From the NCBI GenBank assembly GCA_964369775.1, contig CAYJHQ010000001.1, positions 1 to 64,000 of the forward strand: 64,000 nucleotides of DNA, in the 5' to 3' direction. Of this stretch, positions 32,095 to 40,704 are shown piece after piece. This stretch comes from CAUPWF01 sp964369775 (GTDB taxonomy: Bacteria > Bacillota > Clostridia > Lachnospirales > Lachnospiraceae). The notes beneath the pieces were generated by a model that did no database searches, was not told where the DNA came from, and saw only the letters and a list, made by a program, of their open reading frames with translations. Position 1 is the stretch's first letter. Every line of letters begins with the position of its first letter. A program made the position numbers and the translations under genes.

Positions 32095-32135
32095 AGATAG
32101 ACATATATTGTTATAACAATATATGTCTATCTTTA
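32095..32135 (+). terminator. Large hairpin after the his operon
   Basis: A 38-base perfect inverted repeat has AGATAGACATATATTGTTA (32095-32113) paired with TAACAATATATGTCTATCT (32114-32132), followed by TTT. The short T run makes it a moderate terminator. Confidence 0.7.
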
Positions 32136-32155
32136 TGTATTAGTGAGGTAATGGT

Positions 32156-32464
32156 ATGAATGAAAATGAATTGAGAAGACGAGAGTTACTCGAACAGACA
32201 AGAAGTCTATATAAGGATTCAGCAACCGTTCCAGCAGTTCACCCGAGGTACAACAATATTTATAAAGAACTATACACTGAGAAAAATACTACAAAAAAGT
32301 CTAGTTTCACTGCCAGACTAGCAACTGCATTAATCCTCTTTGTATTATTTGCAACTATTGATTACAATCAATTAGAAATTGGAAATTATGGTAGTGAATT
32401 GGTTGTAAATGTAATTTCTACAGATATAAATATAGATGCAATTACAGCTTGGTTCAGAAAATAG
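32156..32464 (+). CDS. Hypothetical small membrane protein, 102 residues
   Basis: No family is recognised. The charged N-terminal half (MNENELRRRELLEQTRSLYK, about residues 1-55) is followed by one membrane helix (about 58-75) and a short C-terminal segment rich in Ile, Asp and Asn, likely outside. The start has GTGAGG seven bases upstream. It lies between the his terminator and the radical SAM operon and has no obvious promoter of its own, so it may be read by leakage past the his hairpin. Confidence 0.65.
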   Translation: MNENELRRRELLEQTRSLYKDSATVPAVHPRYNNIYKELYTEKNTTKKSSFTARLATALILFVLFATIDYNQLEIGNYGSELVVNVISTDINIDAITAWFRK

Positions 32465-32493
32465 TTGACGTTTCTGCTCTAGTAGATTATGAT
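32465..32493 (+). promoter_or_regulatory. Putative sigma-A promoter of the radical SAM/rng operon
   Basis: TTGACG (32465-32470), a 17-base spacer and TATGAT (32488-32493) lie 37 bases before the radical SAM gene. Confidence 0.6.
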
Positions 32494-32530
32494 TCAACAA
32501 GAATAGAGATACGATTTTGAAAGGAATAAT

Positions 32531-34396
32531 ATGAAAAAACTAGCTTTAAGCGATGAAATACTGTTGAAAATTGATAAGCCTGCCCGTTATATCGGAAATG
32601 AGATCAATACAGTTGTAAAAAATAAAGACGAGATTAGCATCCGTTTTGCGATGTGTTTTCCAGACGTGTATGAAATAGGGATGTCACATCTAGGAATGCA
32701 AATTTTATATGCAATGTTTAACCAAAGAGAAGATACCTGGTGTGAGAGGGTTTATTCTCCATGGGTTGATCTAGACAAAGTGTTACGAGATGAAAATATT
32801 CCACTGTTTGCCTTAGAGTCACAGGACCCTCTAAAAGAATTTGACTTTCTAGGGATAACTTTGCAGTATGAGATGAGCTATACGAATGTACTTCAAATTC
32901 TTGATTTGGCACAAATTCCAATACATGCAAAAGAGCGTACAGATGAGCATCCAATTGTGATTGGCGGTGGTCCTTGTGCTTACAATCCAGAACCACTAGC
33001 TGATTTCTTCGATTTGTTTTATATAGGAGAGGGCGAGGTGAGCTATGATCAATTACTAGACGCTTACAAGGCTCATAAACAGTCAGGCGGAAACAAGGAA
33101 AAATTTTTAAAACTAGCAGCACAGATACCTGGAATCTATGTTCCTTCTCTTTATACTGTTACTTACGAAGAGAGCGGTAAAATTAAAAGTTTTATTCCGG
33201 TTGAAGAGAGCATTCCCAAAATGGTGAAAAAGCAAGTAGTATCAGCAATTTCCGAGGTTGTATATCCTGAAAAACCTGTAGTGCCATTTATTAAGTGTAC
33301 CCAAGATCGAGTAGTGCTAGAGATTCAAAGAGGTTGCATACGAGGTTGTCGCTTTTGTCAAGCAGGAATGATCTATAGACCTACAAGAGAAAAAGATTTA
33401 GAGATATTAAAAAAATATGCATATTCTATGCTAAAAAATACAGGTCATGAAGAAATTTCGCTAAGTTCTTTAAGTTCAAGTGACTATACATACCTACGAG
33501 AATTGATAGAGTTCTTAATTGAAGAGTTTAAAGAAAAGGAAATTAATGTTTCCTTGCCATCACTGCGAATAGATTCTTTTTCACTTGATGTAATGCAGAA
33601 GGTTCAAGATGTGAGAAAAAGTAGCCTTACATTTGCACCGGAAGCAGGAACTCAAAGATTACGAGATGTTATTAACAAAGGGTTGACAGAAGACCAAATA
33701 TTAGATGGGGCAATGCAAGCATTTGAAGGTGGTTGGCAAAAAGTAAAGCTCTATTTCATGCTAGGACTTCCAACTGAGACGGAAGAAGATATCAAAGGGA
33801 TTGCTCAATTAGCGGATCAAATAGCTCGTAAATACTACGAGATTCCAAAACAAGAAAGAAACGGAAAGTGTCAGATTACATCAAGTACATCTTTCTTCAT
33901 TCCAAAACCATTTACGCCATTTCAATGGTCTAAGATGTATACAAGCGCAGAATATATCGAAAAAGCAATCACTGTGAATAATGAGATGCAAGCGCAATTA
34001 AACAGAAAAAGTCTTCGATATAATTGGCATGAAGCAGACGTCACTTTACTAGAAGGGCTGATTGCACGTGGTGATAGACGCGTTTCAAAAGTCATTTTAA
34101 GAGCATATAAAAAAGGTTGCATTTTTGATTCTTGGTCAGAACACTTCCATAATGAAAAATGGCTAGAAGCGATTCAAGATGCCAAAATCGACTTAGATTT
34201 TTATATCTATAGGGGTCGTTCTCTAGATGAGATACTTCCTTGGGACTTTATAGATATTGGAGTCAAAAAAGAATTTCTGTTAAAAGAGTATGAAAATGCA
34301 GTTAACGAAGTTGTAACTGCGAATTGTAAGACAAGTTGTTCGAACTGTGGGGCAATAGTATTTGAAGGAGGTGTCTGTTATGAAAGCAAGAATTAA
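32531..34396 (+). CDS. B12-binding-like radical SAM protein (TIGR03960 family)
   Basis: The 621-residue protein has an N-terminal B12-binding-like domain, the radical SAM cluster motif C269-x3-C273-x2-C276 (RGCIRGCRFCQAGMIYRP), and a C-terminal extension ending in the cysteine-rich CKTSCSNCGAIVFEGGVC. In many clostridia this family is followed by a DUF2344 protein and RNase E/G, as here, so a role in RNA or ribosome metabolism is inferred from context, but no reaction is known to me. The next gene overlaps it by 17 bases. Confidence 0.88.
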   Translation: MKKLALSDEILLKIDKPARYIGNEINTVVKNKDEISIRFAMCFPDVYEIGMSHLGMQILYAMFNQREDTWCERVYSPWVDLDKVLRDENIPLFALESQDPLKEFDFLGITLQYEMSYTNVLQILDLAQIPIHAKERTDEHPIVIGGGPCAYNPEPLADFFDLFYIGEGEVSYDQLLDAYKAHKQSGGNKEKFLKLAAQIPGIYVPSLYTVTYEESGKIKSFIPVEESIPKMVKKQVVSAISEVVYPEKPVVPFIKCTQDRVVLEIQRGCIRGCRFCQAGMIYRPTREKDLEILKKYAYSMLKNTGHEEISLSSLSSSDYTYLRELIEFLIEEFKEKEINVSLPSLRIDSFSLDVMQKVQDVRKSSLTFAPEAGTQRLRDVINKGLTEDQILDGAMQAFEGGWQKVKLYFMLGLPTETEEDIKGIAQLADQIARKYYEIPKQERNGKCQITSSTSFFIPKPFTPFQWSKMYTSAEYIEKAITVNNEMQAQLNRKSLRYNWHEADVTLLEGLIARGDRRVSKVILRAYKKGCIFDSWSEHFHNEKWLEAIQDAKIDLDFYIYRGRSLDEILPWDFIDIGVKKEFLLKEYENAVNEVVTANCKTSCSNCGAIVFEGGVCYESKN

Positions 34397-35069
34397 ATTT
34401 CGAAAGTATGGAGTAATGAAATTTATCGGTCACCTTGACATCATGAGATATTTTCAAAAGTCTATGAGAAGGGCTGAAATTCCAATTGCCTTTTCAAAAG
34501 GATACAGCCCTCATATGATTATGTCATTTGCGAATCCACTAGGAGTTGGACTAACTAGTGACGGTGAATACTTAGATATTGAATTGGTAGAATCAATATC
34601 TAGTAAAGATGCTGTTGAGCAATTGAATAAAGTTATGGTTGAAGGAATTGACATTATAAGTTTTAAAGAAGTTCCTGAAAAACAAAAAGCATCTATGGCA
34701 CTAGTTGCTGCTGCGAGATACTTGGTACAAATGGATAATGACTTATTGGAGAAACTATGTTCAAAGATTGAAGGGTTTCTCGATCAAGAGCATATCACAA
34801 TTATGAAAAAAACTAAAAAAAGCGAGAGAGAGGTTGATCTCAAGCCATTTATCTACGAATTAAAGAGTGTAGCAAATGGGGTCGAATTATTTCTAGCTTC
34901 AGGAAGTGTCGATAATATAAAACCTGAATTAGTGATGAAAAGTCTTATGGACTACGCAATGATCTCTACAGCGAATGTCTCTTTACAATATCATAGATGC
35001 GACGTATACGCTCGCGATGCAGAAAATGGTGAATTTTTAACTTTAGAAAATATGGCTAAGGATATCTAA
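34380..35069 (+). CDS. DUF2344 (TIGR03936) radical SAM-associated protein
   Basis: The 229-residue protein starts MKARIKFRKYGVMKFIGHLD and continues with the family stretch SMRRAEIPIAFSKGYSPHM. In other species DUF2344 is sometimes fused to a radical SAM protein like the one encoded immediately upstream, so the two probably form a complex. GGAGGTG inside the previous gene sets ATG 34380 rather than 34362. It precedes RNase E/G, so a link to RNA processing is plausible but unproven. Confidence 0.88.
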   Translation: MKARIKFRKYGVMKFIGHLDIMRYFQKSMRRAEIPIAFSKGYSPHMIMSFANPLGVGLTSDGEYLDIELVESISSKDAVEQLNKVMVEGIDIISFKEVPEKQKASMALVAAARYLVQMDNDLLEKLCSKIEGFLDQEHITIMKKTKKSEREVDLKPFIYELKSVANGVELFLASGSVDNIKPELVMKSLMDYAMISTANVSLQYHRCDVYARDAENGEFLTLENMAKDI

Positions 35070-35074
35070 GAATA

Positions 35075-36208
35075 ATGTCAAAGAAAATACTTGTAACAAA
35101 TAAGAATAATACTCTTTTAATTGTAACACTTGAAGATGATAAAGTTGTAGAACTTATCTTCACAGAAAAAAATGCACAGGGTCCCACAATAGGTGATATT
35201 TATATCGGAAAAGTACAAAGCTATATTAAAAGTACAAACTCCGCATTTGTTACAATTGAAAAGGACACACAGTGCTATCTAGCTACTGAGAAGCCACTAC
35301 GCGTTGGAGATGAAATTATAGTTCAAGTACAACAAGAATCGGTAAAAACAAAAAAAGCTACCGTCTCTACAAATCTAAACTTCACCGGTAGATACTCAGT
35401 TTTAACCTCAGAAAACAAGAAATTAAGTGTTTCTAGTAAATTAAAGAAAACCGAAAAAGAACGGCTGTTACACCTAGCACAAACATCTCAAGAAGAATGT
35501 GGGTGGATTATGCGCACCGATGCCGCGAATGTATCAGATGAAGTGATTGTAAAGGAGATGGATCAACTAAAGGAAGAATATAACAAATTGATGCGAATTG
35601 CTCCTATGCGAACATGCTTTTCTTGTTTAAAAAAATCAGAAACTCCTTTTGTAAATGTTTTACAGGAACTAATGAGAGATGATATAGAAGAGATTGTGGT
35701 CGAAGATAGAGAAGTATTCGATATCATAAAAGATATATATCCGCTCTCTATCATAAGATATTACGAAGATTCTAGCTATACATTATCAAAACTTTATAAC
35801 ATAGAAAAGTGTCTTGAAGAGGCATTGAATAAGAAAGTCTGGTTAAAGTCCGGATCATATATTATAATAGAACACACAGAAGCAATGACTGTTATTGATG
35901 TAAATACAGGAAAAAATATATCAAAAAAAGTAAAAGAAGACTATTTTTCAAAAGTTAACCAAGAGGCCGCAAAAGAAATAGCTCGTCAAATTCGATTGCG
36001 AAATCTCTCTGGGATAGTTATTATTGATTTTATTAGTATGAAAAATAAGGAAAATATCAAAAAAATTGCAGTTTATTTAAATCAACTCTTGCAAAATGAT
36101 AGGATTCAAGCTAAATTAATAGATGTGACTAAATTACAATTAGTTGAAATCACACGAAAGAAAGTAAGAAAAAATTTATATGAGAATTATAAAGAATACG
36201 ACAGATAA
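35075..36208 (+). CDS. rng: Ribonuclease E/G family protein
   Basis: RNase E/G endonucleases process rRNA and mRNA 5' ends and act as homodimers. The 377-residue protein has the N-terminal S1-like region (GDIYIGKVQSYIKSTNSAFV), then FTGRYSVL, and the catalytic Asp residues in VIDVNTGK and VIIDFISM (corresponding to D303 and D346 of E. coli RNase E). Two Cys in CFSCLKK lie before the catalytic part, and I see no zinc-link CPxC after it. It is shorter than typical RNase G (about 450-500). The ribosome site is weak. Confidence 0.88.
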   Translation: MSKKILVTNKNNTLLIVTLEDDKVVELIFTEKNAQGPTIGDIYIGKVQSYIKSTNSAFVTIEKDTQCYLATEKPLRVGDEIIVQVQQESVKTKKATVSTNLNFTGRYSVLTSENKKLSVSSKLKKTEKERLLHLAQTSQEECGWIMRTDAANVSDEVIVKEMDQLKEEYNKLMRIAPMRTCFSCLKKSETPFVNVLQELMRDDIEEIVVEDREVFDIIKDIYPLSIIRYYEDSSYTLSKLYNIEKCLEEALNKKVWLKSGSYIIIEHTEAMTVIDVNTGKNISKKVKEDYFSKVNQEAAKEIARQIRLRNLSGIVIIDFISMKNKENIKKIAVYLNQLLQNDRIQAKLIDVTKLQLVEITRKKVRKNLYENYKEYDR

Positions 36209-36234
36209 CTGTTTAGATAATTTGGAGGTATGAA

Positions 36235-37554
36235 ATGAAAAAAGTAGTTAAGTTTGGTGGAAGTTCTCTTGCAGATGCAAAGCAATTCAAAAAAGTAGGG
36301 AAAATTATAAAGGCTGAGAGTTCAAGAAAATATGTAGTCCCTTCAGCACCAGGTAAGAGATATAGCGATGACATAAAAGTTACAGACATGTTATACCAAT
36401 GTTATGGGCTTGCAATGCAAGAAAAGAATTTTGATACATTGTTAATTGAAATTCAAGAGCGTTACAATGAAATAATCAAAGGTTTGAATCTTGAATTATC
36501 GCTAGAGGAAGAATTTAAAACTATTAAAGGCCAGTTTCATGCTAAGGCAGGTCGTGATTACGCTGCTTCAAGAGGGGAATTTCTAAACGGAATTATCATG
36601 GCAAACTACTTAGGATTTGAATTTATTGATGCCGCTGAAATCATTTCATTTGATGAAAACGGAATTTTTGATTCAGAAGCCACAAATGAAGCTGTATTTA
36701 ATCGTTTGAAAGATGTTGAATATGCTGTAATACCAGGCTTTTATGGTTCAAAGCCTTGTGGAACGATTAAAACTTTTTCCAGGGGAGGATCAGATATAAC
36801 AGGTTCTATTATTGCTAGAGGAATGAGTGTAGATCTATACGAAAACTGGACTGATGTTTCTGGCTTTCTAGTTTCCGACCCTAGAATTATTGAAGACCCT
36901 GAAGTGATTGAGACAATTACCTATAAAGAACTTCGAGAGCTTTCATACATGGGTGCGACTGTACTTCATGAGGACGCTATCTTTCCAGTAAGAAGAGAGG
37001 GGATTCCTATTAATATCCGCAATACAAATGCACCTGAAGATAAAGGGACATTGATTGTTGAGACAACCAGTCGACGTCCAAAGTATACAATTACAGGTAT
37101 AGCAGGTAAGACTGGATTTGCATCTATTCAAATTGAAAAAGCTATGATGAATTCAGAGGTAGGATTTTGTAGAAAAGTTTTACAAGAATTCGAAAGCCAT
37201 AACATTTCTTTTGAACATATGCCATCAGGAATAGATACGATGACAATTTTTGTGCATCAAGACGAATTCCAAGAACATGAGCAAGAGGTATTAGCGGGGA
37301 TACACCGAGTTGTAAGTCCCGATACAATTGAGTTAGAGTCAGATTTAGCATTGGTTGCGGTTGTTGGTAGAGGAATGCGATTCACCCGCGGTACTGCCGG
37401 AAGAATTTTTTCTGCATTAGCGCATGCTAATATTAATATACGTATGATTGATCAGGGATCGAGTGAGCTTAATATTATAATCGGTGTACGAAGCCAAGAC
37501 TTTAAACCAGCGATTAAAGCAATCTACGATATATTTATTACTTATCAACTATAG
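36235..37554 (+). CDS. Aspartate kinase
   Basis: Aspartate kinase phosphorylates aspartate, the first step toward lysine, threonine, methionine and diaminopimelate. The 439-residue monofunctional enzyme has the N-terminal KFGGSSLADAKQFKKVG, the mid-domain FSRGGSDITGSIIA and ENWTDVSGF, and two C-terminal ACT domains (IAGKTGFASIQIEKA and VALVAVVGRGM). It has an excellent TTGGAGG ribosome site. It is isolated from other amino-acid genes and gives no regulatory clue such as a lysine riboswitch. Confidence 0.93.
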   Translation: MKKVVKFGGSSLADAKQFKKVGKIIKAESSRKYVVPSAPGKRYSDDIKVTDMLYQCYGLAMQEKNFDTLLIEIQERYNEIIKGLNLELSLEEEFKTIKGQFHAKAGRDYAASRGEFLNGIIMANYLGFEFIDAAEIISFDENGIFDSEATNEAVFNRLKDVEYAVIPGFYGSKPCGTIKTFSRGGSDITGSIIARGMSVDLYENWTDVSGFLVSDPRIIEDPEVIETITYKELRELSYMGATVLHEDAIFPVRREGIPINIRNTNAPEDKGTLIVETTSRRPKYTITGIAGKTGFASIQIEKAMMNSEVGFCRKVLQEFESHNISFEHMPSGIDTMTIFVHQDEFQEHEQEVLAGIHRVVSPDTIELESDLALVAVVGRGMRFTRGTAGRIFSALAHANINIRMIDQGSSELNIIIGVRSQDFKPAIKAIYDIFITYQL

Positions 37555-37585
37555 ATACCTTTGTTTTTAGAAAGGGGATAGTCAA

Positions 37586-39514
37586 TTGCATTATGATTTA
37601 CTAGCAGAATACATCGCTCTTATAGTTATTGTTGTAACTATGTGGAGTTTTGCTTGGGATAACGAACTGGAATCCACAAGGTATCGTGTTTTTCGATTGC
37701 TATTTTGGGGGACGCTTTTTTCGGTCGTTATCACCATTGCGACAACGTTGACAAGTGAACATGTTGAGCGATTTCCCTTTTGGTTAGTTGAAGGTCTAAA
37801 AGTGTTGTATTTTATTACCACGCCGATTGCATCTATTGTTACTTTTTTTTACGCCGCTTCCTTAACTCATTGGAAAACGTCGAAATCATCTTTAGATAAA
37901 AAATGGTTTTTTGCTTTAATTCCATACTTTATATATAGCATTATGATTATCCTCAACTATTGGACACATTATATATTTACCATCACAGTGGCTGACGGAT
38001 ATCAAGCTGGACCACTTAATAGAAGTACTTATGTAATTGTGATCATCTATATGATTGGTGTCATCACATTATCCTTGGTTAATTATAGGCGTACGAAACA
38101 AGGTATTAATTTAATTTTATGCCTCAATATATTGTTTGCTAGTGGGATATCATTTGTACAGCTTTTATTCCCTCATATTATCCTGTCTGGGACTGCAAGT
38201 GCGGTTGGGGTTTTATTAGTTTATTTGTATGTGCAAAACTCTATGAAATCTATAGATCCATTGACAGATATCTCGAACAGAAGAGCTATGATGTATCGAA
38301 TTTCTAGACTTTCAAAAAACAAATCAGAGTTTTCATTATATGTCTGTAGTATTCGCAATTTTAAAAGCATTAACGAATGTTTCAGCCTAGAGACAGGAGA
38401 TTGCGTTTTAGAGATGGTAGCAATGCGAATAGCTAAAATAGCACCAAGAAAAAATATTTTCCGTTATAGCGGAGACGAATTTGCTATCTTGTCATTAGAT
38501 ATGTCTACGGATGATATATCTTTTATAAAACAATTAAAAGAAATTTTTGAAACACCTTTTATTGTTGATGATTATGCAGTAAGAACAGATGCAATTTACA
38601 CTCGAGTGGATTACCCAGCATTTAGTAGAGATATAAAAACATTGCTTACAACTGCTGATTATTCCATAGCATCTATAAAATCTGGTTCAGTTGATGTTAA
38701 GTATTTATATGATATACATGTACGTGATGAAATGGTTAGACACAACTTTGTATTGGAAAAGCTTAAGCAAGCCGTACTTAATGATGGGTTTGAGCTAGTG
38801 TATCAACCGATTTATAATCTTAAAGATAAAAAAGTTAAACAAGCAGAAGCGTTAGTTCGCTTAAAAGATGGAGAAGAATCATCTCTATTTCCGAGCGAAT
38901 TTATCCCGATTGCTGAGAAAACAGGATTGATTATTCAAATTACATATATGATTTTCGAGATAGTATGCAAGGATTTAAATCGATTGAAGCATGAGATAAA
39001 GCATAGCGATGTTCCATGTTCAATTTCCATCAATTTTCCATATGCAATGCTATTAGAAGCCAATTTGATAGATAACCTCTTAGCAATAATGGAGAAATAT
39101 GAGATTTCTAGTGAACAGATTAAAATTGAGATAACAGAACGTACTTTGGTGTCCGAAGTAAAAATTGTTAAAGATGTTATTAACGAAATGCAAAAGTTAG
39201 GGTTTGATTTTGAACTTGATGATTTTGGAACTGAATACTCTAATATGAGTGTGTTCCTAAGCCTGCCTATAGATATAATTAAAATTGATAGAAGTTTAGT
39301 CAATGCAGTAGTGCAATCGAGTGAAAACGAAGCCTTTATAAAAAGCTTAATAATCGCTATTGTAGCAACAGGTCGCAAAGTGATTATAGAAGGTGTGGAA
39401 GATGAAAAATTAGTAAATTTTTTTGCAGAATGCGGGTGTGAATACATTCAAGGATATGTTTTTTCGAAACCATTAAAATATGATATGTTTAAAAAGTTTC
39501 TGATAGATAACTAG
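37586..39514 (+). CDS. GGDEF-EAL protein with membrane sensor domain, probably a c-di-GMP phosphodiesterase
   Basis: About seven membrane helices (residues 1-210) precede a GGDEF domain (about 225-380) and an EAL domain (about 395-642). The active-site loop reads SGDEF (RYSGDEFAI) where cyclases have GGDEF, and DPLTDISNRRAM is the domain's start. The EAL domain is complete: QAEALVRL, the metal residues in EITERTL, LDDFGTEYSN, IKIDRSLV, IIEGVED, and QGYVFSKPL. I therefore infer c-di-GMP hydrolysis with the GGDEF domain as a possible GTP sensor. The start is TTG 37586 behind AAAGGGG. Its ligand is unknown. Confidence 0.88.
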   Translation: MHYDLLAEYIALIVIVVTMWSFAWDNELESTRYRVFRLLFWGTLFSVVITIATTLTSEHVERFPFWLVEGLKVLYFITTPIASIVTFFYAASLTHWKTSKSSLDKKWFFALIPYFIYSIMIILNYWTHYIFTITVADGYQAGPLNRSTYVIVIIYMIGVITLSLVNYRRTKQGINLILCLNILFASGISFVQLLFPHIILSGTASAVGVLLVYLYVQNSMKSIDPLTDISNRRAMMYRISRLSKNKSEFSLYVCSIRNFKSINECFSLETGDCVLEMVAMRIAKIAPRKNIFRYSGDEFAILSLDMSTDDISFIKQLKEIFETPFIVDDYAVRTDAIYTRVDYPAFSRDIKTLLTTADYSIASIKSGSVDVKYLYDIHVRDEMVRHNFVLEKLKQAVLNDGFELVYQPIYNLKDKKVKQAEALVRLKDGEESSLFPSEFIPIAEKTGLIIQITYMIFEIVCKDLNRLKHEIKHSDVPCSISINFPYAMLLEANLIDNLLAIMEKYEISSEQIKIEITERTLVSEVKIVKDVINEMQKLGFDFELDDFGTEYSNMSVFLSLPIDIIKIDRSLVNAVVQSSENEAFIKSLIIAIVATGRKVIIEGVEDEKLVNFFAECGCEYIQGYVFSKPLKYDMFKKFLIDN

Positions 39515-39523
39515 GGAAAGTGT

Positions 39524-39552
39524 TTGACAGAGATAAAGAAACATGCTATTAT
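39524..39552 (+). promoter_or_regulatory. Sigma-A promoter of rplU-prp-rpmA
   Basis: TTGACA (39524-39529), 17 bases and TATTAT (39547-39552) lie about 80 bases before rplU. Confidence 0.8.
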
Positions 39553-39557
39553 ATAAC

Positions 39558-39625
39558 AGTATGCCGCACAGTGAGGTTTAAAGAACTTTCAAAAGTCACC
39601 GGAACTGGCGAGTAATGATAATAGG
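39558..39625 (+). promoter_or_regulatory. Structured leader of the L21 operon, possibly an L21 leader
   Basis: The transcribed leader before rplU can fold: GTGA pairs with TCAC around an AAAG/CTTT stem, and GCC pairs with GGC near CCGGAACTGGC. Firmicute rplU genes often carry an autoregulatory L21 leader at this position. I could not verify the consensus, so this is a context-based call. Confidence 0.45.
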
Positions 39626-39634
39626 AGGTGCCAT

Positions 39635-39943
39635 ATGTACGCAATTATAGCAACAGGTGGTAAACAGTACAAAGTAGCTGAAGGCGATATCATTAAAGTA
39701 GAGAAACTTGGAGTAGAAGCTGGAGAATCTTTTACATTTGATCAAGTATTAGCTGTTAGCGATTCAGAGATGAAAGTTGGAAACCCAACAGTAGCTGGTG
39801 CAACAGTAACTGCTTCTGTAGTTGAAAACGGTAAGGCTAAGAAAGTAATCGTTTACAAGTATAAGAGAAAATCTGGATATCACAAGAAAAATGGACACAG
39901 ACAACAATATACTGCTGTGAAAATTGAAAAAATCAACGCTTAG
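39635..39943 (+). CDS. rplU: 50S ribosomal protein L21
   Basis: L21 is a large-subunit protein that contacts 23S rRNA. The 102-residue sequence has the family start MYAIIATGGKQYKVAEGD and the C-terminal KRKSGYHKKNGHRQQYTAVK. Its AGGAGGTG ribosome site is ideal. It heads the classic rplU-prp-rpmA operon and has a structured leader. Confidence 0.97.
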   Translation: MYAIIATGGKQYKVAEGDIIKVEKLGVEAGESFTFDQVLAVSDSEMKVGNPTVAGATVTASVVENGKAKKVIVYKYKRKSGYHKKNGHRQQYTAVKIEKINA

Positions 39944-39971
39944 TAAAGCAAACTAAAAAGGTGGTGTTTCG

Positions 39972-40298
39972 GTGGTCAATATAAATATATATAGTAACCG
40001 TAATAGAGAAATAATGGGTTTTCGAACTGAAGGACATGCAGGTTATGCTGAAGATGGTTTTGATATTGTATGTGCTGCTGTTTCTGTTTTAGCGATAAAC
40101 ACAACAAATGCGATTGAAAAATATACAAAGGACTCATTTTCAAGGCTTTCAAATGAAGAAGATGGCATTATTGATTTCCAATTAAAAAAGCCACCGTCAA
40201 AAGAAGCGAATTTGCTTCTAAAATCCATGCATCTCGGTTTGCGAGACATGGAAAAGGAATACAAAAAATATATTAAAATCTCATATGAGGAGGTGTAA
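39972..40298 (+). CDS. prp: Ribosomal-processing cysteine protease Prp
   Basis: Prp removes the N-terminal extension of L27 in Firmicutes and related groups, a step needed for ribosome assembly. The 108-residue protein has the catalytic His in EGHAGYAEDG and the catalytic Cys in FDIVCAAVSVLA. The start is GTG 39972 behind AAAGGTGGTG. It sits between rplU and rpmA, and the adjacent L27 indeed carries a cleavable extension. Confidence 0.93.
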   Translation: MVNINIYSNRNREIMGFRTEGHAGYAEDGFDIVCAAVSVLAINTTNAIEKYTKDSFSRLSNEEDGIIDFQLKKPPSKEANLLLKSMHLGLRDMEKEYKKYIKISYEEV

Positions 40299-40302
40299 GA
40301 CT

Positions 40303-40587
40303 ATGATGAAATTAAACCTTCAATTTTTCGCTCATAAAAAAGGGGTTGGTTCTACAAAGAACGGAAGAGACTCTGAATCTAAGCGATTAGGTGCGAAAAG
40401 AGCTGACGGACAATTTGTAAAAGCTGGTAACATTCTATATAGACAACGTGGAACAAAGATTCACCCAGGTGTGAATGTTGGACGCGGAGGAGATGACACT
40501 CTTTTTGCATTAAAAGATGGTGTTGTTAGATTCGAAAGAAAAGGTAGAGATAAGAAACAAGTATCTATCTATCCAGTTGCAGAATAA
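40303..40587 (+). CDS. rpmA: 50S ribosomal protein L27 with N-terminal extension
   Basis: L27 reaches into the peptidyl-transferase centre. The 94-residue precursor begins MMKLNLQFFAHKKG; the LNLQFF segment is the extension that Prp removes before AHKKG, since an uncut tail would block the active site. The remaining body (STKNGRDSESKRLGAKRADG) is standard. The open frame begins at 40285, but AGGAGG (40288-40293) sets ATG 40303. Confidence 0.97.
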   Translation: MMKLNLQFFAHKKGVGSTKNGRDSESKRLGAKRADGQFVKAGNILYRQRGTKIHPGVNVGRGGDDTLFALKDGVVRFERKGRDKKQVSIYPVAE

Positions 40588-40598
40588 GGATAATTTTT

Positions 40599-40636
40599 AA
40601 GGCTTCAAATCTATTGGGTTTGAAGCCTTGTTTTTT
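40599..40636 (+). terminator. Rho-independent terminator after rpmA
   Basis: AAGGCTTCAAA (40599-40609) pairs with TTTGAAGCCTT (40619-40629), followed by G and six T residues. Confidence 0.9.
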
Positions 40637-40704
40637 ATAAAGCTTTCGGTTATTCTATGAGTAGAATATATTGAATATAACAAGATATTAGAAAGGAAAA
40701 TACT

